Shown here: in pieces, positions 60,278 through 64,000 of the stretch
How the letters are laid out: each line of letters begins with the position of its first letter
Numbering within the stretch: the stretch's first letter is position 1
NCBI GenBank assembly: GCA_964006375.1
Contig: OZ023267.1
Span: 85,731,406 to 85,795,405 of the forward strand
Source: Tillus elongatus
Taxonomy: Eukaryota; Arthropoda; Insecta; Coleoptera; Cleridae
Length of the DNA: 64,000 bases
Direction of reading: 5' to 3'
Program-made: the position numbers and the translations under genes
The notes under the pieces: model-generated
What the model saw: only the letters and a program-made list of their open reading frames with translations
What the model was told of the DNA's origin: nothing
The model's database searches: none

Positions 60278-60965
60278 CAGGCTGCAAACAATATAATTGA
60301 ACACGAATTAATTACAAAAAATGATCTTGTCGCGTACATTCCAACATTTTATACGCATAAGAAGGGTGTCCTAAGAATGGTCGATACATTTCTTAATGAA
60401 GAATATTTAAAGCGCGAAATTGAAAGTAATCATCTAGTAACAGTTGTGAAACGTATGAAAAAGAAACTAATTGAAGAAAATGGAGAAGGTAAGCTTGTGG
60501 ACAGGCAGATTATAATTGTTACCTTTGAAGGGTCCACTCTTCCACAGTCAATTAAAATAAATAGTGTCGATTTTATTGTAGAACGTTATATCTACCCCGT
60601 AGTCCAATGTTATGTAATTCATATCAGGCTGCAAACAATATAATTGAACACGAATTAATTACAAAAAATGATCTTGTCGCGTACATTCCAACATTTTATA
60701 CGCATAAGAAGGGTGTCCTAAGAATGGTCGATACATTTTTTAATGAAGAATTTTTAAAGCGCGAAATTGAAAGTAATCATCTAGTAACAGTTGTGAAACG
60801 TATGAAAAAGAAAATAATTGAAGAAAATAGAGAAGGTAAGCTTGTGGACAGGCAGATTATAATTGTTACCTTTGAAGGGTCCACTCTTCCACAGTCAATT
60901 AAAATAAATAGTGTCGATTTTATTGTAGAACCTTATATCTACCCCGTAGTCCAATGTTATAATTG
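60278..60965 (+). repeat. Tandem duplication, period 347 bp, in LINE ORF1
   Basis: CAGGCTGCAAACAATATAAT at 60278 recurs at 60625. The two units are nearly identical until CCAATGTTAT (60614 and 60961). The period is not a multiple of three, so the second unit is out of phase with the first. Confidence 0.9.
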
Positions 60966-61047
60966 TTTGAGATATGGACATACTTCTAGGCAGTGGAAGA
61001 AACCTGACTCTTTATGTAGGGTGTGTGGACAAATCCACGATAAGGGT

Positions 61048-61407
61048 GTGTGTGTGTGTTTTGTTTCTTTAACGTCGACCTATTTCCGTGACTATGGCCA
61101 ATCACCGACGCCACGGTGCAGTTTCACCTCACTGTCCTGGAAAATTTGCCGAACCCATACCTTTCTGTAAGGAGAGTAGGGATCTTTAACGTGCCCATCA
61201 TCGCATGGACACGGGACCGACGGCTTTAAGCCCCATCCTAAGGGCGAAACTTGCAGACATTCAACTTGCTCAAATACAATGCCAGAAGCTCGGTTGATGT
61301 TAATGTTACAGTTTGTACTGACAAAGTGAAAGGAGTACCCTGGGATCGAACCCAGTACCTTTCGGTTTAGAGGCACGCGTTTTTACCCCTGAACCACCGA
61401 GGTTCCG
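61048..61407 (-). mobile_element. tRNA-headed SINE, copy 2, inside LINE ORF1
   Basis: Minus-strand head GGAACCTCGGTGGTTCAGGG, B box GGGTTCGATCCC, the same body as at 48.7 kb, ending in AACAAAACACACACACAC. Flanked by exact 11-bp duplications ACGATAAGGGT (61037-61047 and 61408-61418). Confidence 0.92.
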
Positions 61408-61971
61408 ACGATAAGGGTAATTGCACAAATATAAAATATTCCAATTATTGTGCTCATGCAACAATAGACAAAACATGCCCATCCTACCAAAAGCAACTAA
61501 ACCTTAAAAAACTGATGTCAGTAAATAATTTATCTTTTAACGAAGCTATACAATAATCCTTCATATTCCAAAATAGCTACAAATAATAGATTTAGTATAC
61601 TGGATAATTTATCAAACTTTTTCGTGTTGCCATCGCAAACATCTCAGTCAACAACACAAAGTTATTTACCATCAATAAGGCCTAATCTAAAACCTACCAC
61701 TTTTAGCTAAGGTGAAAAACGTAGGCAAAGTAGATCACCACCTAGACAAAATTCTAATGAGAAAAAAAAAATACAGAAAATAAATCTATTTTATCTAACA
61801 CCTATAGGGAAGAATTTTTAGATTATTAAAATAAATTAACAGAACATATTATTCTATGCATAGATAAAATAATTACTAGGCTGGTAACAAATGAGAAAAT
61901 CACGGTCAACAAAAACGAGCTTAAAATTCAGGAAACAGTTACAAAAGAGTTAAATAATATTACTTCAAATT

Positions 61972-64000
61972 ATGATAGTGACAACGAATCAACTTATTAA
62001 AGATTTCAATAGTATACAATTGAACTGTAGGTCACTTACGCAAAATAAAGTTAATATGTTAGATTACGTCAACAGCAACCGCCTTGATGTAATCCTGCTA
62101 AACGAAATTTGGCTCAAGCCAAAACATGCGAATTTCAGTTTAAATGGATATAATATAATCCGTAAAGACAGGCCTGAAGGTAAGGCAGGGGGTGTAGCAA
62201 TTGTTATAGATAACAAATCAACTTGGACAGAAATAAATTTCTTGTATAATTGTAGCAACAAGTTAGAAGTTTGTGCCATTTATGTTGAGAATGTTAATTT
62301 AAATTTGGTAACATTCTATAGACCGCCAACAATTAGTATAACTCAACATGAGTGGAGAATTTTTCTTGGACAATTTAAAAGTAATTGTACAATTATAGGA
62401 TGTGACAGCAATGCGCATCATAATTTGCGGTGTTCCTTGACTAACAACGCCAACGGAAATAAATTGGCTGACGCTATTAATGAGACTAATTATGTTGTAT
62501 TAAACGTTGGCACCGACACCAAGTTTGGAAGCCCATTGCAGTCATCTTCAGCTGTAGATATTACAGTTTCTTCCAATCTTTTGTCAAATAGATTAGCGTG
62601 GGAAGTGCTTCCAGATAGCTGAGGATCTGACCATTTTCCTATTTCAATCAAATCAAACATTGACCTTTATAATTCTTGCACAAAGCCACATCTCAAATAG
62701 AAGGAGGAGACAGCTGACTGGGAGCACTTTCAACAAAATTTAGTAGATAAGATAATATTCCGACCTCGGGGATTGCACAAAGAAGACCAACTTGAATATC
62801 TTGTAGAAGTGCTGGAGGAAGCTGCAATTAATACTATCAACCAAAAATATATTCTAACGAATAACAAACATAGAGTTCAACCTCCTTGGTGGGACGGAGA
62901 ATGCGCAATAGTACTTCAAAACAAAAAGGCCGCCTTACAACAATACAAACATATTTCTAACATAGACAACTACATTAAATATAAACGGGCAGAAGCAGTA
63001 GCAAAGCGTACCATCAAGACCAAGAGCAAAACATGCTGGAAAAAATTTGTTGGACAACTAAACAAGTCGACACCATTGTAGGAAATATGGAGCTTTGTTA
63101 AAAAATTAAACAATACAGGGGCAAGAAATAACAAAAAAAGTATTAAGCAAAGAGTTGGTAGAACAAATACTTGTCACGTTAGCGCCACCTGATGTGGCAC
63201 AATACATAGGCCGTACACGAACCGCAGCATCAAATTATATGCTAGAACAACCATTCGCGATGAAGGAACTAGACATTTTCCTCAAAAGCACGAACAACTC
63301 TTTTCCAGGTAAGGATGGATTTACCTACAAAATGCTTAAAGCAATGCAAACGTAGCTAAACGCTTCATGCTAGAAATTTTTAACGAATTGTGGTGTAATG
63401 GAGACTATTTCAACAGCTTAAAGGACCTAGTCATTTGTTTAATTAGAAAGCAAAACAAGAATGTCGACGATCCAGCATCATATCGTCTCATCTCTTTGTT
63501 ATCTTGCATAGCAAAAACCCTGGAAAGAATTATTAAAATGAGACTAGAGTTGTTCTATGAACATCATGCGGTGTTACCGCTAAGTCAGTACGGGAACAAG
63601 AATGTCGACGATCCAGCATCATATCGTCTCATCTCTTTGTTATCTTGCATAGCAAAAACCCTGGAAAGAATGATTAAAATGAGACTAGAGTGGTTCTATG
63701 AACATCATGCGGTGTTACCGCTAAGTCAGTACGGGTTTAGAAAAGGAATAAATACATTAGATGCTGTTACCGAGCTGGTTACTGACATAGAAATAGCGTT
63801 TACAAAAAATGAATATCTGGTATGTATTTTCCTAGATCTAGAGGCCGCTTATGACTCTGTAAACCTAAGCAAACTCAAGGAGAAACTTGTGACTAAAGGT
63901 GTACCAAACAATACGGCTATCAAACTTATAGATTTATTAATGGAAAGGATAATTTACGTAAGAGACAGTAACAACCATTTACACGGGGCTCAAACTATGT
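61972..64000 (+). pseudogene. I-like LINE ORF2: endonuclease and reverse transcriptase (partial)
   Basis: Endonuclease: IQLNCRSLTQNK, VILLNEIWLKP (catalytic Glu), GGVAIVIDN, VTFYRPP, IIGCDSNAHHN, then a TGA stop (62620-62622) just before the final GSDHFPI. The linker continues in the same frame past a TAG near 62698 to 63081. RT: FPGKDGFTYKML, then (frame change) YRLISLLSCIAKTLERI present twice, SQYGFRKGINTLDAV and VCIFLDLEAAYDSVN (first catalytic Asp). The YxDD box lies beyond the window. Start taken at the ATG before NQLIKDFNSIQ. Confidence 0.85.
63455..63736 (+). repeat. In-frame 141-bp tandem duplication in LINE RT
   Basis: ACAAGAATGTCGACGATCC at 63455 recurs at 63596; the two 141-bp units differ at only a few positions. 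141 bases is 47 codons, so the frame is kept and the RT fingers motif LISLLSCIAKTLER is present twice. Confidence 0.92.

Larger units (their letters stand above)
59972..61552 (+). pseudogene. I-like LINE ORF1 (Gag-like), split by SINE
   Basis: Start ATG at 59972 (MDRGPPGTGDKPD). SDPGPYFVYVEHKRQDIGRLFP is the RRM-like beginning; a stop at 60221-60223. The segment IEHELITKNDLVAYIPTFYT to VEPYIYPVVQCY is present twice through a 347-bp tandem duplication. Zinc knuckles CYNCLRYGHTSRQW and CRVCGQIHDKG are followed by the SINE; the knuckle resumes NCTNIKYSNYCAHATIDKTC and ends KKLMSVNNLSFNEAIQ with a stop near 61552. One knuckle has Trp where Cys is expected. Confidence 0.75.
59840..64000 (+). mobile_element. 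I-like two-ORF LINE, runs off the window
   Basis: ORF1 (59972-61552) with zinc knuckles, then ORF2 from about 61972 with endonuclease and RT, still open in places at the window end. Contains a SINE in ORF1 and two internal tandem duplications. ORF1 text (GPYFVYVEHKRQDIGRLFPMK) and the NSIQLNCRSL endonuclease start fit the I/Nimb group. At least five nonsense or frameshift changes. Confidence 0.8.

Overview
The window looks like intergenic or heterochromatic DNA from an arthropod, most probably an insect. The reasons are its strong AT richness, long (TA)n tracts, a short run of the insect telomeric motif TTAGG, and a transposon content typical of insects: Jockey-type and RNase-H-bearing LINEs, an RTE fragment, Penelope-like elements, mariner-like elements with 110-bp inverted repeats, 17.6/297-like and BEL-like LTR elements, and tRNA-headed SINEs. 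A beetle is a reasonable guess, but nothing here proves the order. Almost no host genes are visible. The only host-like piece is a THAP-domain exon near 7.8-8.1 kb.

Layout. 0.1-5.6 kb: a segmental duplication of about 2.5 kb carrying an unrecognised minus-strand gene. Copy A has a 185-codon open frame; copy B is frameshifted. Upstream of each copy is a doubled TATA-containing module, and minisatellite repeats surround both. 5.6-10 kb: unassigned DNA, the THAP exon, Penelope-derived DNA, a (TA)n tract and a Cys-rich relic. 10.1-14.2 kb: a Jockey-type LINE (-) whose ORF1 is split by a SINE. 14.6-18.2 kb: (TA)n, a Penelope-like relic (-) and an RNase-H LINE (-) whose RT is split by (TA)n. 18.5-24 kb: a plus-strand RNase-H LINE. 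24.7-26.5 kb: a decayed mariner-like element. 27.4-30.9 kb: a decayed 17.6/297-like LTR element (-) holding an RTE insertion. 31-37 kb: foldback DNA, (TA)n and LINE tails.

37.2-39.2 kb holds hammerhead-ribozyme-like motifs, two of them in a perfect-looking inverted pair, next to Penelope GIY-YIG fragments. 39.3-43.5 kb is a complete BEL-like LTR element (LTRs, 5-bp TSD) with a tripled primer-binding motif and repeat-rich proteins. 44.2-50 kb is a deleted LTR element sitting in (TA)n; its 3' LTR holds a 1.6-kb insert, and that insert holds a SINE. 52.8-56.3 kb is a very young LTR element: identical 186-bp LTRs surround one 738-codon ORF that fuses Gag-protease to the integrase C-terminus with the RT/RNase H/integrase core missing. 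58-64 kb has a mariner-like relic, an RNase H relic ending at TTAGG repeats, and a plus-strand I-like LINE whose ORF1 is hit by a SINE and whose RT runs off the end of the window.

Working together: the elements are layers of insertion rather than a pathway. Most are dead by stops and frameshifts. The 52.8-56.3 kb element looks recent, and its own protein lacks RT and integrase catalytic domains, so it probably moved using enzymes supplied by a relative elsewhere in the genome.
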